Assembly (NCBI GenBank): GCA_023525715.1
Contig: CM042009.1
Span: forward strand, 124,962,319-125,026,318
From: Cichorium intybus
Taxonomy: Eukaryota; Streptophyta; Magnoliopsida; Asterales; Asteraceae
Length of the DNA: 64,000 nucleotides
Direction: 5' to 3'
Both the position numbers and the translations under genes were made by a program. Below the pieces are notes generated by a model. It was given only the letters and a program-made list of their open reading frames with translations, did no database searches and had not been told where the DNA came from. Within the stretch, counting starts at the first letter, position 1. Every line of letters starts with the position of its first letter. Below are positions 23,512-34,544 of this stretch, in pieces.

Positions 23512-25992
23512 AATTAGTTTATCAGAATAAGCGATTGGATTGAATCCTTGAATAGTTCAAGGACTTCAAAGGAAGTACAAGACCCACAGAACCTGAGTGA
23601 CAAAATAAACTGGGAAAATGTCTCACAGTTTATTCCCTTCCAAGAATATTAATAGTTATAATGTGTCTTAGGGAAGATGATGGAGCGTTGGTCGAAACAG
23701 TTCGATCCTCAATGTATGAGATACATTGCCAATTAGTTTCCGATACATTGAATACTAAACCAGTCAGACCGTATTCCAACCACATCCTTCGACTAAGTAG
23801 GTTTTGCAGACACTGTCTGAAATGTAAAGCTGGGATTGTCCCACTTGTACATTAAAAGTCCAGGGTCTTGTTGTGTTCGTCCGAACCACATGACTAGCCT
23901 GAACCTAATCAGAAATGTCGTTTCACTAGCTGTCCCACTGTACCTGGAAAAGAAAGAGCTCTTTTAGAAAGAACTCATGTTCTGAGGAAACAGTGGAAGT
24001 TGGGACAGTCCTGAATGAGTTCAGGATTAGCCAAGTGAAATAACCTTTAGTCATCACTAGGCTTAGAGCAGAAATCAGATTTTTGTTTTAATTCTGACAT
24101 AATCTTCTCTTAAACCAGTAGTATTGATCACCGTCATAAGTAGTTATGATCGGGGTGATATACCGAATAGTGGTAAAACACTATAGTTGGTACGGATTTT
24201 CAATCCGACTACTTGGAAGCATTGGTGAGCCCGGTTGCTGCCAATTAAGAGAACCTTAGGACGAGATACAGTCTATGTGACAGTTTGATTGATTTTACAA
24301 CTGGTCTTAAAACCAGTAGGAGTAATTATCAAAAGAAACCAACATGGACAGAAACGTACCCTCAGAACATCTGGTTGAGTGAGACGATACTCAGAGTCAA
24401 GTAATTGACTCCGAGAGAAGCACTCTCAATAGAAGATGAAATCCGAAAGGATACTGCATATTGTAAGTCGTTAGTAGAGCGCGTGTGGATCACCGGCACA
24501 CTAATAGGGACTCACAAAGAATATGCCAGTATAAAGGTACATGGGCCCGGGATTTCCCCGCGGGCATCTCGCAAAAAAGGATATTCAGATTCTCAAAATA
24601 TGCCAAAGGATTGAATTTTGAAAAAGGGCTGAAAGATATCCATTAAGATGTCAGAAAGGTTTGGATTCTCAAAATATGCCAAAAGCTCTGGATTTTGTGA
24701 ATAATCTATAACCGTGTTGAAGCCAGTAGGAGTGTTGATGTTATCTATCTTCATATGTGTGTCACATATTGGTTCTAGGAAACGTCTTTTTTTCATTACA
24801 AAGTGTAATGACTTGGTGTTAAGAGACGGATCGCTATGAAAGACTTAATAAGAGATACGACATACTCAGGTGGTTATAAACGTCTATGAGATGGATCGAA
24901 ACTCTGCCAATATGATCTTGATGAGACTCAAGATGCATAGCTCAGGAAAGGAGTTTCCTGTCATTGCAAAGTGTGATGATTTGGCATGAGAGATATGAAA
25001 GGTGCAACATACTCACATAATCCATAGACATCTATCAGATAGATGTTGTCATCAGTATAGACCTGGCCATAATAAGCATGATCTTGATAAGATTCAAGAT
25101 GCATGAGAAAAAGTCTCCGAAAGGATATAGTTATTAAAGGTCGTGACACAAGGATTATGAGTAATCCTAAGATTCCAAAAGGGTTTGGAATAGGACTAGA
25201 TCGAATCCAACAAGTTTCTTGGATCGACCAGACGTGTCATGAGCATGTCTTGATGACTTAATGCTTAGAGCATAGTGAGTCAGATTCAGGATATGACCTG
25301 GCTAAGAATACCTAATGGATTTTGTACATACGTGAGAAATCATTGGAAAATGATTGAGGTGAATGTTGATAATAATTTGAAAAGGTTTTTCAAATAAGGA
25401 CTTAATGGTTAAAGAATTTCGTTGGCATTCCGATGGAGCGCGTGTGGCTTACCGGCACATCGAAACACCTCGAAATAGTCTTAGGGTGCAGTCATGTGGA
25501 CTAAAGATCCCGAGAACCATGGAAAGTCACAGTACATAAAATGGAGTTGTTAGTGAGAATGACAGTATGATCAAAATTGAAATATCATCGGAAGGATATC
25601 CGATCGGATGAAGTGTATAAATGTATAACATTTGAATACATAGAAAAAGTAAAAGGTCAAGTAGACATAGATACATAACAAGAATTAAATAATTTAAAAG
25701 GAATCTAGAAACCGATAATAGTTTATGTAAAATCCGACTTGGTGATTACCTCGTGGAGACTTGGTAATTAGGCAATAGTAGCCACCAGTCACATTTTAAG
25801 TTTCAATTTTGCATGTTTCACTTCCCGAATAATTTGATTATTCAAAAAGTCCACAGTCGCTCATACTTTTCGGGAGTAAGTATGAACGAAGACTGTCGTG
25901 AATTGGTTTGTAGATTGTCTAAGGAGTTAGACATTGCAGTAAGCTACAACATTCATGAGTACTTAGAAATAGAGATTTCAGTATTGGATAAA
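23512..25992 (+). other. middle internal piece of Copia C, non-coding
   Basis: 2.5 kb without a credible ORF. Assigned to Copia C because it holds two more copies of the hairpin motif present at 9912-10027 (at 24470-24505 and 25428-25465). In addition, its last about 190 bp (tttcaattttgcatgttt onward) match Copia D at about 55180-55370 on the minus strand. It contains a diverged tandem duplication (24795-24945 and 24961-25113, each starting cattacaaagtg/cattgcaaagtg and ending caagatgcat) and a repeated gattctcaaaatatgcc (about 24588 and 24671). Confidence 0.65.
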
Positions 25993-27860
25993 TGTAACGC
26001 CGAAACATGTTTAATATATAATTATAATAAAAAAGGGAGAAATGGTCATTTTACCTCAAAAGGGTAATTTGGTCTTTTTGACAGAAAAGGACTTGTTTCG
26101 TAATAATATTTTAAGTCTTGGATTTAAAATGATATAAAAATGTGATTTTGTCATTAAAATTTGTAAATTGTGGCAAAACTTTGAAATATGCAACTTCAAG
26201 GACCAAAGTGCAAATCTTGGAGATATATAAGCAAGAACTTGTGCAGAATTTTAACACTTACGGGAGAAGTTCTAAGTGCGATTCTGCAGAAGTTTGGAAG
26301 GGTTTCTTGAAGGTTTGAAGCTTGGATTGTGATTCTTGGCTTAAAAGGGCATAATTGGAAGATTTGGAGGTAAGTTCTTCAAGTTCTAGCTAGTTGTTCT
26401 TGAGGAGTTTTGTAGAACTCAAAAACTACAATTACAGTTAAGATTGGGTGTTTTATTTGATGAAATACTTCCATTAAGTCATGCTAGTAAGAGCTTAACT
26501 CAACCAAATGGAAGTAGGATGTTATATTTGATGAAATTGAAGATTTGGGGTTGTTAGAAATAAGAACCCTAATTCTTTGTGTGATTGATTGAGGGTGTTT
26601 TGATGGTTAAAAACCTTGTTAATATGTAAGGTTTTAGCCTAGGAACAAATCCCAAGCGATTAAGAACAGAAATAAGCACTTAATGGCCCAAATCTGCAAG
26701 CTACAGTGCATAAATCGCGACTGGCCAGGGAACCTGCACTGCCGTTAGGCGCAGTGCGCCCCAAAGCCAGGCGGGGTGCACCCAGGCGCAGTGCGCCCCC
26801 TCCTAGGCGCAGTGCGCCCCCAGGCAGGGGATCAAAAACGCTAACTTTTGCTTGGCTTGTCCGATTTAGCTCAAATTTGAACCATAGGCTCGTTATGGTC
26901 TAAAAAGTTTGGGAAAATTTTCATATCGAGTTTTCGACCCCTCGGGGGCACTGTAGACCGATCCAAATGCCTCGGTGAATAGTAAAATTCATATAAAGTT
27001 AGTAAACGGAAAGTTTATTAACTAGGCATTGTTTATAACTATATTGTATTGAACTCTAGTGCATTAGAGTTAATTGAAATGGTATATTAACCTATAATCA
27101 TTGTGAAATAATGGAATTATAGGTACGGGACAAAATCTTACGGAATACATTACAAGTCAAGAAACGACGAAAGCTAGTGGTAGTAAGCAACAAGGTGAGT
27201 AATCTCACTCGTGTTTGACGTGATAATGTTATTTGAGCAGCTGTGGAATGGAATATAGTTTTGGGGACGAAAAATGACAGATGTTTGATTTGATATGACA
27301 AGACCAGATAAGCTGTGAGTCAATATCAATCAATTATATAGACAAGATCGGAACCAGCCGTGAGTCAATAAAAGGAAAGGACAAGACCGGAACCAGCCGT
27401 GAGTCAAGAAAACTTATATAGACAAGACCGGAACCAGCCGTGAGTCTAGGCAACAGCGGGCTTACCCGTGAGCCGCATATATTAGGCAACAGCGGGATTA
27501 ACCGTGAGCCATATTTGATTGATAATCCATAGATAAATTTGTGTGGAGAATTTTATTCTTATACATGTTGTATTTAATTTGATTACTCATTGGGCTTTAT
27601 AGCTCATAGTTTATTTGATATGTCCCTGCAGGTGAGCGTGATCCCGCGAAGGGAAAAGACAAAGTCCGTGACTGAGGACTTAGTGTTGAAGTAATACCCG
27701 GCTTGAAGAATGTATAATATTTAGTGTATTGTACTTCGTGATACTCTTGTACTCGAATTATATTAACTAATACCCCTTATTATGTTTTATTTGTAAAATA
27801 TTTGGTTTGAAAGATGAAAAAACTTTTGGGGTGTTTTTGGTTAATAAGTCGGGTGTTACA
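25993..27860 (+). repeat. chromovirus B 5' LTR
   Basis: 1868 bp, TGTAACGCCG...GGTGTTACA. TATA box TATATAAG at 26224-26231. A GC-rich cluster of ggcgcagtgcgcccc copies at about 26738-26825. Repeated gccgtgagtc words at about 27310-27510. Confidence 0.94.
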
Positions 27861-27863
27861 AGT

Positions 27864-27876
27864 TGGTATCAGAGCC
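27864..27876 (+). promoter_or_regulatory. chromovirus B primer-binding site (tRNA-iMet)
   Basis: tggtatcagagcc, three bases downstream of the 5' LTR. Confidence 0.9.
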
Positions 27877-28013
27877 GAGGTTTAAGTGAACTAGGTGTCT
27901 TAGACTAGATTCCTGGACTTAAACCTTGAGAGAAGAACATATAAATGGACTGTTAGATATATATAAGTTTGTTATTATATATGTAACCTAACGGTTTGCT
28001 GAAATTTTGAAGT

Positions 28014-28652
28014 ATGAGAAATACACGAAGCAATCCTACTGGTGCGAATTCGCGTGGAACTGCAAGAAGTGGACCAGCTAGGTCACGCGGCTCTGTTGGG
28101 CGAAGAGCACCAGCACGGGAACCGGTGGGACAAAATCCACCTGATATTCGGGCGATAGTGGAAGAGGTGGTTAGACAAATGCTGCCAGCATTATCGAACA
28201 ATCCTAACCCGAGTGGAAATCCCAACCCGAGTGTAAATCCTGATCCTACCGAAGAGGCTGCAAAAAGTGTTCATGACAGACAGCCAGAAGATGAAAGCCA
28301 GGGAGAAAGTCGTGCCCGGGCAGTAAAGGAAACTCAAGGTGGGGAAGCCTCGATAAAGAAAATTGGGTGTACTTATAAATCCTTCCTTGGTTGTAAACCA
28401 AAGGAGTTCTCGGGGACAGATGATCCAGTCAAAGCTATGGAATGGATCATGCATATCGAGAAGGTGTTCCGAGTAAGCAAATGTGCGGACGATGATAAAG
28501 TGGAATTTGCCACGAACCAACTTACAAGTGGCGCACTACATTGGTGGCAAACTTACTATAAATCACTGGATCTTGATTCATCCCAATCGATACCTTGGGA
28601 GCAATTTAAGACAAAGTTTAATGAAGAATACTGCTCAGAAGTGGCTATTTAG
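28014..28652 (+). CDS. chromovirus B gag, N-terminal part up to a premature TAG
   Basis: 212 codons from the ATG 150 bp after the LTR, with the same start context (gaagtatgag) as element A. Basic N-terminus, a Pro/Asn repeat stretch (NPNPSGNPNPSVNPDP), then the gag domain (GCKPKEFSGTDDPVKAMEW and EFATNQLTSGALHWW). It ends at TAG (28650-28652), where both A copies have AAG. The reading frame continues without a shift into the next ORF, so this is one nonsense substitution in an otherwise single gag-pol frame. Confidence 0.9.
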   Translation: MRNTRSNPTGANSRGTARSGPARSRGSVGRRAPAREPVGQNPPDIRAIVEEVVRQMLPALSNNPNPSGNPNPSVNPDPTEEAAKSVHDRQPEDESQGESRARAVKETQGGEASIKKIGCTYKSFLGCKPKEFSGTDDPVKAMEWIMHIEKVFRVSKCADDDKVEFATNQLTSGALHWWQTYYKSLDLDSSQSIPWEQFKTKFNEEYCSEVAI

Positions 28653-31600
28653 AAGTTGGAGGATGAATTCCTACACCTGGAACAGGGTTCCCGATCAGTT
28701 CAGGAATATACTCTTAGCTTTCTGGAGAAAGCTAGGTTCGCGGAACACCACATTTACACTGAAAAGAGAAAGATCGACAAGTATGTTCGGGGGTTGACAA
28801 CCCGAATTAGAGAAATCGTGCAACCGTTGAAACTAACTACTTTCCGGCAAGTAGTGGATCGAGCCACAGAAAGGGAGACCGAGTTAAAGCGACAAGAAGA
28901 CGAAAAGAAAGCCGTTGAAACGAAAAGAAAGGCGGAAGACCAAAGTTGGACGCCTCAGAAAAAGTCGCAACAATCCGGGTCCAGGGGAAAAAGCCAGAGG
29001 GACGAAGGAAAGTGGTGCGAAAAATGCCGCAAAAGGCACACGGGCAGTTGCCGCAGCGATACTGGGTCAATTAGCTGCCGAAATTGTGGAAAAACGGGTC
29101 ATCTTATACGAGATTGTCGGGCGGACCGTAGGTGTTTCCAATGCGGGGCTACGGATCATATTCGCCTGAACTGTCCCCAACTGAAATCTGGGGTATACAG
29201 TGAAAGACCTAGAGATGACCCAATGGGAAAGAAAGAAGAACCGAAGAATAGAGGACGACCGGTGGCCTCGCGAGCTTTTCAGATGACGGTGGAGGAAGCC
29301 CGTGAGAAAACAGATGTGGTGACAGGTATCTTCACTCTTAATTCCATACCTGTATATGTTATTTTTGATCCGGGGGCTACTCACTGTTTTGTATCGGAAT
29401 CTTTATTGCCTCGCCTGAACGTACCTTTAACCCCGATGGATGAAAGTCTAGAAGTAGCTATAGCGGACGGCCGATATGTTTGGGTTTCTGAACATCTGGA
29501 AGGTTGTCAGCTTAAAATCTACGGGACCGTTTTCCCTATAGATTTGAAGCCGATGACTACCAACGAATTTGGTGTAATTGTGGGGATGGATTGGTTAGCA
29601 ACGAATTATGCTAACGTGGATTGCAGAAATAAAAATATCACAGTATTATCACCAGATGGAAAATGGATAAAGATTCAGGGTGAACGACCCCGGTTGAGAA
29701 TGCCAGTTATCTCCTTTGCTCAAGCCCGAAGCTGTGTTAGTAAAGGGGGGATGTCTTACTTGGCTTATGTGTCAGTGGCTCAACCGATTAAAGTGGGGGT
29801 AGCGAATGTGAATGTGGTGAACGAATTCCCAGATGTGTTTCCAGATGAACTTCCAGGGTTGCCACCAGATCGACAGGTTGAGTTCACGATTGAACTAGTT
29901 CCGGGAGCTGCACCTGTTGCCCGAGCTCCATACCGATTAGCACCTTCAGAGATGGTGGAACTGCGAAAACAACTGGAAGAATTGTTAGACAGGGGTTTCA
30001 TCAGACCGAGTACATCGCCTTGGGGAGCCCCTATTCTGTTTGTCAAGAAGAAGGATGGGTCAATGCGCATGTGTATTGACTATCGGGAGTTAAACAAGAT
30101 CACGGTGAAGAACAAGTACCCGCTACCCAGAATAGACGATTTGTTTGACCAGCTGCAAGGCGCGTCATATTTTTCCAAGATTGACCTGAGGTCGGGTTAT
30201 CACCAGTTGATGATAAGGGAGTCAGACATTCCGAAGACAGCTTTTCGAACGAGATACGGTCATTATGAGTTTTTGGTGATGCATTTTGGGTTAACCAATG
30301 CTCCAGCTGTATTCATGGATCTCATGAACCGAGTGTGTCGACCGTTCCTTGATACCTCGATGATAGTGTTTATTGATGACATCTTGGTGTACTCGCGGAG
30401 CCAAGCCGAACATGAAGTGCACCTGCGACAAGTGTTGGAGTTGCTTCGCCGAGAAAAGCTGTATGCGAAATTCTCCAAGTGTGATTTCTGGCTAAGAGAA
30501 GTCCAATTTCTTGGTCATGTAATCAATGCCGAAGGAGTGAAAGTTGATCCAGCAAAGATTGAGGCCGTAATGAAGTGGGAACCGCCAAGGAGTCCAACTG
30601 AAATACGAAGTTTCCTTGGTTTAGCAGGCTATTATAGAAGATTTGTCGAGGATTTCTCTTCGATAGCTGCTCCGCTGACCAAGTTAACTAAGAAAGGTGA
30701 AAAGTTCGTGTGGACTGAAAAACAACAAGAAGCATTCCAGAAGTTGAAACAATCTTTATGTGAAGCACCGGTGTTGGCTCTACCACAAAGCGGAGAAGAA
30801 TATGTGATTTACAGCGATGCTTCTAGAGTTGGTCTAGGGTGTGTGCTAATGCAGAAAGGTCGTGTCATAGCCTATGCGTCCCGACAATTGAAAGATGCCG
30901 AGAAGAAGTATCCAGTTCATGATCTGGAATTAGCTGCTGTGGTTCTAGCATTGAAGTTATGGAGGCATTATTTATACGGTGTAAAGTTTGTTATTTACAC
31001 GGATCACAAGAGCTTGAAGTACCTCTTCGACCAGAAGGAGCTTAGTATGAGACAGCAAAGGTGGATGGATCTGCTGAAAGACTTTGATTGTGAAATTCAG
31101 TACCACCCTGGCAAGGCGAACGTGGTGGCTGATGCTCTAAGCAGAAAAGAAGCTCCTGTGAAAATTTCATCCGCATGTATGGGTATAGTAAACAGATTAC
31201 CAGAATTGATTCGTGTAGCACAAGAAGAAGCGTGTAAGCCGGAGAATGTAAAAAGCGAAAGAATGGTTGGATACTTGAAGCATCTGGGAGAAAATGCTCA
31301 GAAGTTGAAGACCTTCAGAGGTCGTGTGTGGGTCCCAAAACAAGGAGAGGCGAGAAATTTGCTTCTAGAAGATGCACACTACAGCAGATATGCAGTTCAT
31401 CCGGGCAGTACTAAGTTGTATCGGACGTTAAAACCGATGTATTGGTGCCCTGGAATGAAGAGGGACATTGGAAGATTTGTGGAAAGATGTTTGACTTGTC
31501 TACAAGTTAAGTCAAACCATCAGAAACCGTACGGGGAAATACAACCATTGCCGATTCCAGAGAAGAAATGGGACCATATTACCATGGATTTCGTAACAAA

Positions 31601-32624
31601 GTTGCCGCGGACACCGCGAGGTTATGACTCTATATGGGTGATTGTTGATCGATTGACCAAATTGGCACAATTTATACCATATAAAGAAAAGTATAGAGTA
31701 GATCAACTGGCGAAAATCTACATTGATGAGGTGATTTGTCGACATGGATTACCAGCATCAATTGTATCGGACCGAGATAGTAGGTTTACTTCTCATTTTT
31801 GGCAGAGTCTTCAAAAGCGATTGGGTACAAAAATACTTATGAGTACCGCATATCACCCGCAGACTGATGGTCAGAGTGAAAGAACAATACAGACTCTGGA
31901 AGACATGTTGAGGACTTGTGTCATAGACTTCGGTGGAAGCTGGGAAGATCATTTGCCTTTAGTGGAATTCGCGTACAATAACAACTATCATTCCAGCATC
32001 CAGATGGCCCCGTATGAAGACTTGTATGGAGCACCGTGCCGTACTCCGACCTGCTGGACTGAAGTTAGGGAAAAGTCGTTGGCTGGACCTGAAATTGTAG
32101 CACAGACCGAAGAAAAGATCAAGCTGATACGCGAAAATTTGAAGGTAGCTCAGAATCGACAGAAGCAGTATGCAGACAAACGGGTGAAACCGATAGAATT
32201 CCAAGTAGGAGATATGGTAATGCTCAAAGTATCCCCTTGGAAAGGCTTAATTCGTTTTGGGAAGAAAGGGAAGTTGAGTCCTCGCTTCATTGGACCTTTC
32301 CGTATATCCCAAAGAGTTGGAGCTGTGGCGTATAGACTGGAGTTACCTGATGAACTTCATGGTATACATGATGTATTCCATGTGTCCCATTTGAGGAAAA
32401 CGTTGTTTGATAAGTCTCAACATGTACCTCTTGCTGAAATTGAGGTGGATGAAAAGTTGAGATACCCGGAACGACCCGAGCGGGTGCTAGACCGCAAGAC
32501 AAGACAGCTGCGAAATAAGAAGATCAGCATGGTGAAAGTCCTTTGGCGTCATCACAAAGGTTCCGATATGACGTGGGAGACCGAAAGTGAAATGCGGGAA
32601 AAATACCCTCAACTATTTGTATGA
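28653..32624 (+). CDS. chromovirus B gag C-terminus, protease, RT, RNase H, integrase and chromodomain-like tail
   Basis: An open frame of 1322 codons from the Met at 28656, in frame with the preceding gag ORF. Domains, with residues counted from that Met: gag end; CCHC knuckles at 141-154 and 160-173; protease FDPGATHCFVS (237-247); RT 400-680 with CIDYRELNK and catalytic FIDD (572-575); RNase H about 715-835 (YSDASRVGLG, TDHKSLKYL); integrase zinc finger HYSRYAVHPG...C-LTC (908-948). The DDE residues are near 978 (MDFVT), 1040 (SDRDS) and 1075 (GQSERT). A chromodomain-like tail ends the protein (VKVLWRHHKGSDMTWE). All catalytic motifs are intact. Apart from the upstream stop it is coding-competent and is the best candidate here for a recent autonomous lineage. 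Confidence 0.93.
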   Translation, partial: KLEDEFLHLEQGSRSVQEYTLSFLEKARFAEHHIYTEKRKIDKYVRGLTTRIREIVQPLKLTTFRQVVDRATERETELKRQEDEKKAVETKRKAEDQSWTPQKKSQQSGSRGKSQRDEGKWCEKCRKRHTGSCRSDTGSISCRNCGKTGHLIRDCRADRRCFQCGATDHIRLNCPQLKSGVYSERPRDDPMGKKEEPKNRGRPVASRAFQMTVEEAREKTDVVTGIFTLNSIPVYVIFDPGATHCFVSESLLPRLNVPLTPMDESLEVAIADGRYVWVSEHLEGCQLKIYGTVFPIDLKPMTTNEFGVIVGMDWLATNYANVDCRNKNITVLSPDGKWIKIQGERPRLRMPVISFAQARSCVSKGGMSYLAYVSVAQPIKVGVANVNVVNEFPDVFPDELPGLPPDRQVEFTIELVPGAAPVARAPYRLAPSEMVELRKQLEELLDRGFIRPSTSPWGAPILFVKKKDGSMRMCIDYRELNKITVKNKYPLPRIDDLFDQLQGASYFSKIDLRSGYHQLMIRESDIPKTAFRTRYGHYEFLVMHFGLTNAPAVFMDLMNRVCRPFLDTSMIVFIDDILVYSRSQAEHEVHLRQVLELLRREKLYAKFSKCDFWLREVQFLGHVINAEGVKVDPAKIEAVMKWEPPRSPTEIRSFLGLAGYYRRFVEDFSSIAAPLTKLTKKGEKFVWTEKQQEAFQKLKQSLCEAPVLALPQSGEEYVIYSDASRVGLGCVLMQKGRVIAYASRQLKDAEKKYPVHDLELAAVVLALKLWRHYLYGVKFVIYTDHKSLKYLFDQKELSMRQQRWMDLLKDFDCEIQYHPGKANVVADALSRKEAPVKISSACMGIVNRLPELIRVAQEEACKPENVKSERMVGYLKHLGENAQKLKTFRGRVWVPKQGEARNLLLEDAHYSRYAVHPGSTKLYRTLKPMYWCPGMKRDIGRFVERCLTCLQVKSNHQKPYGEIQPLPIPEKKWDHITMDFVTKLPRTPRGYDSIWVIVDRLTKLAQFIPYKEKYRVDQLAKIYIDEVICRHGLPASIVSDRDSRFTSHFWQSLQKRLGTKILMSTAYHPQTDGQSERTIQTLEDMLRTCVIDFGGSWEDHLPLVEFAYNNNYHSSIQMAPYEDLYGAPCRTPTCWTEVREKSLAGPEIVAQTEEKIKLIRENLKVAQNRQKQYADKRVKPIEFQVGDMVMLKVSPWKGLIRFGKKGKLSPRFIGPFRISQRVGAVAYRLELPDELHGIHDVFHVSHLRKTLFDKSQHVPLAEIEVDEKLRYPERPERVLDRKTRQLRNKKISMVKVLWRHHKGSDMTWETESEMREKYPQLFV

Positions 32625-32644
32625 TTTCGGGGACGAAATCTTTT

Positions 32645-32658
32645 AAAGGAGGGGAGAA
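32645..32658 (+). promoter_or_regulatory. polypurine tract of chromovirus B
   Basis: aaaggaggggagaa just before the 3' LTR, preceded by gatttcggggacgaaatc as in element A. Confidence 0.82.
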
Positions 32659-32660
32659 TT

Positions 32661-34539
32661 TGTAACGCCGAAACATGTTTAATATATAATTATAATAAAA
32701 AAGGGCGAAATGGTCATTTTACCTCAAAAGGGTAATTTGGTCTTTTTGACAGAAAAGGACTTGTTTCGTAATAATATTTTAAGTCTTGGATTTAAAATGT
32801 TATAAAAATGTGATTTTGTCATTAAAATTTGTAAATTGTGGCAAAACTTTGAAATATGCAACTTCAAGGACCAAAGTGCAAATCTTGGAGATATATAAGC
32901 AAGAACTTGTGCAGAATTTTAACACTTACGGGAGAAGTTCTAAGTGCGATTCTGCAGAAGTTTGGAAGGGTTTCTTGAAGGTTTGAAGCTTGGATTGTGA
33001 TTCTTGGCTTAAAAGGGCATAATTGGAAGATTTGGAGGTAAGTTCTTCAAGTTCTAGCTAGTTGTTCTTGAGGAGTTTTGTAGAACTCAAAAACTGCAAT
33101 TACAGTTAAGATTGGGTGTTTTATTTGATGAAATACTTCCATAAAGTCATGCTAGTAAGAGCTTAACTCAACCAAATGAAAGTAGGATGTTAAATTTGAT
33201 GAAATTGAAGATTTGGGGTTGTTAGAAATAAGAACCCTAATTCTTTGTGTGATTGATTGAGGGTGTTTTGATGGTTAAAAACCTTGTTAATATGTAAGGT
33301 TTTAGCCTAGGAACAAACCCCAAGCGATTAAGAACAGAAATAAGCACTTAATGGACCAAATCTGCAAGCTACAGTGCATAAATCGCGACTGGCCAGGGAA
33401 CCTGCACTGCCGTTAGGCGCAGTGCGCCCCAAAGCCAGGCGGGGTGCGCCCAGGCGCAGTGCGCCCCCTCCTAGGCGCAGTGCGCCCCCAGGCAGGGGCC
33501 AGGCAGGGGATCAAAAACGCTAACTTTTGCTTGGCTTGTCCGATTTAGCTCAAATTTGAACCATAGGCTCGTTATGGTCTAAAAAGTTTGGGAAAATTTT
33601 CATATCGAGTTTACGACCCCTCGGGGGCACTGTAGACCGATCCAAATGCCTCGGTGAATAGTAAAATTCATATAAAGTTAGTAAACGGAAAGTTTATTAA
33701 CTAGGCATTGTTTATAACTATATTGTATTGAACTCTAGTGCATTAGAGTTAATTGAAATGGTATATTAACCTATAATCATTGTGAAATAATGGAATTATA
33801 GGTACGGGACAAAATCTTACGGAATACATTACAAGTCAAGAAACGACGAAAGCTAGTGGTAGTAAGCAACAAGGTGAGTAATCTCACTCGTGTTTGACGT
33901 GATAATGTTATTTGAGCAGCTGTGGAATGGAATATAGTTTTGGGGACGAAAAATGACAGATGTTTGATTTGATATGACAAGACCAGATAAGCTGTGAGTC
34001 AATATCAATCAATTATATAGACAAGATCGGAACCAGCCGTGAGTCAATAAAAGGAAAGGACAAGACCGGAACCAGCCGTGAGTCAAGAAAACTTATATAG
34101 ACAAGACCGGAACCAGCCGTGAGTCTAGGCAACAGCGGGCTTACCCGTGAGCCGCATATTTTAGGCAACAGCGGGATTAACCGTGAGCCATATTTGATTG
34201 ATAATCCATAGATAAATTTGTGTGGAGAATTTTATTCTTATACATGTTGTATTTAATTTGATTACTCATTGGGCTTTATAGCTCACAGTTTATTTGATAT
34301 GTCCCTGCAGGTGAGCGTGATCCCGCGAAGGGAAAAGACAAAGTCCGTGACTGAGGACTTAGTGTTGAAGTAATACCCGGCTTGAAGAATGTATAATATT
34401 TAGTGTATTGTACTTCGTGATACTCTTGTACTCGAATTATATTAACTAATACCCCTTATTATGTTTTATTTGTAAAATATTTGGTTTGAAAGATGAAATT
34501 TTTTTTGGGGTGTTTTTGGTTAATAAGTCGGGTGTTACA
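32661..34539 (+). repeat. chromovirus B 3' LTR
   Basis: 1879 bp and nearly identical to the 5' LTR. It is 11 bp longer because of a small duplication in the GC-rich block (ccaggcagggg repeated near 33490-33510). TATA box at 32892-32899. Confidence 0.94.
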
Positions 34540-34544
34540 ATAAA

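Larger units (their letters stand above)
25993..34539 (+). mobile_element. chromovirus B (Tekay/Del-like Gypsy), complete
   Basis: 8547 bp: LTRs 25993-27860 and 32661-34539, exact TSD ataaa (25988-25992 and 34540-34544), tRNA-iMet PBS, one gag-pol frame with a single internal stop, and a polypurine tract before the 3' LTR. It is inserted in the 3' part of Copia C: the flanks join to ggataaacccgcg, a sequence also found (inverted) in Copia D near 55165-55185. Domain order gag-protease-RT-RNase H-integrase-chromodomain-like tail, with long LTRs, supports the Tekay/Del group of chromoviruses. Confidence 0.95.

Noticed and set aside
33777..33980. 67-codon ORF identical to one at 27098-27301
   Set aside because: Both copies are in the LTRs of chromovirus B at the same offset.
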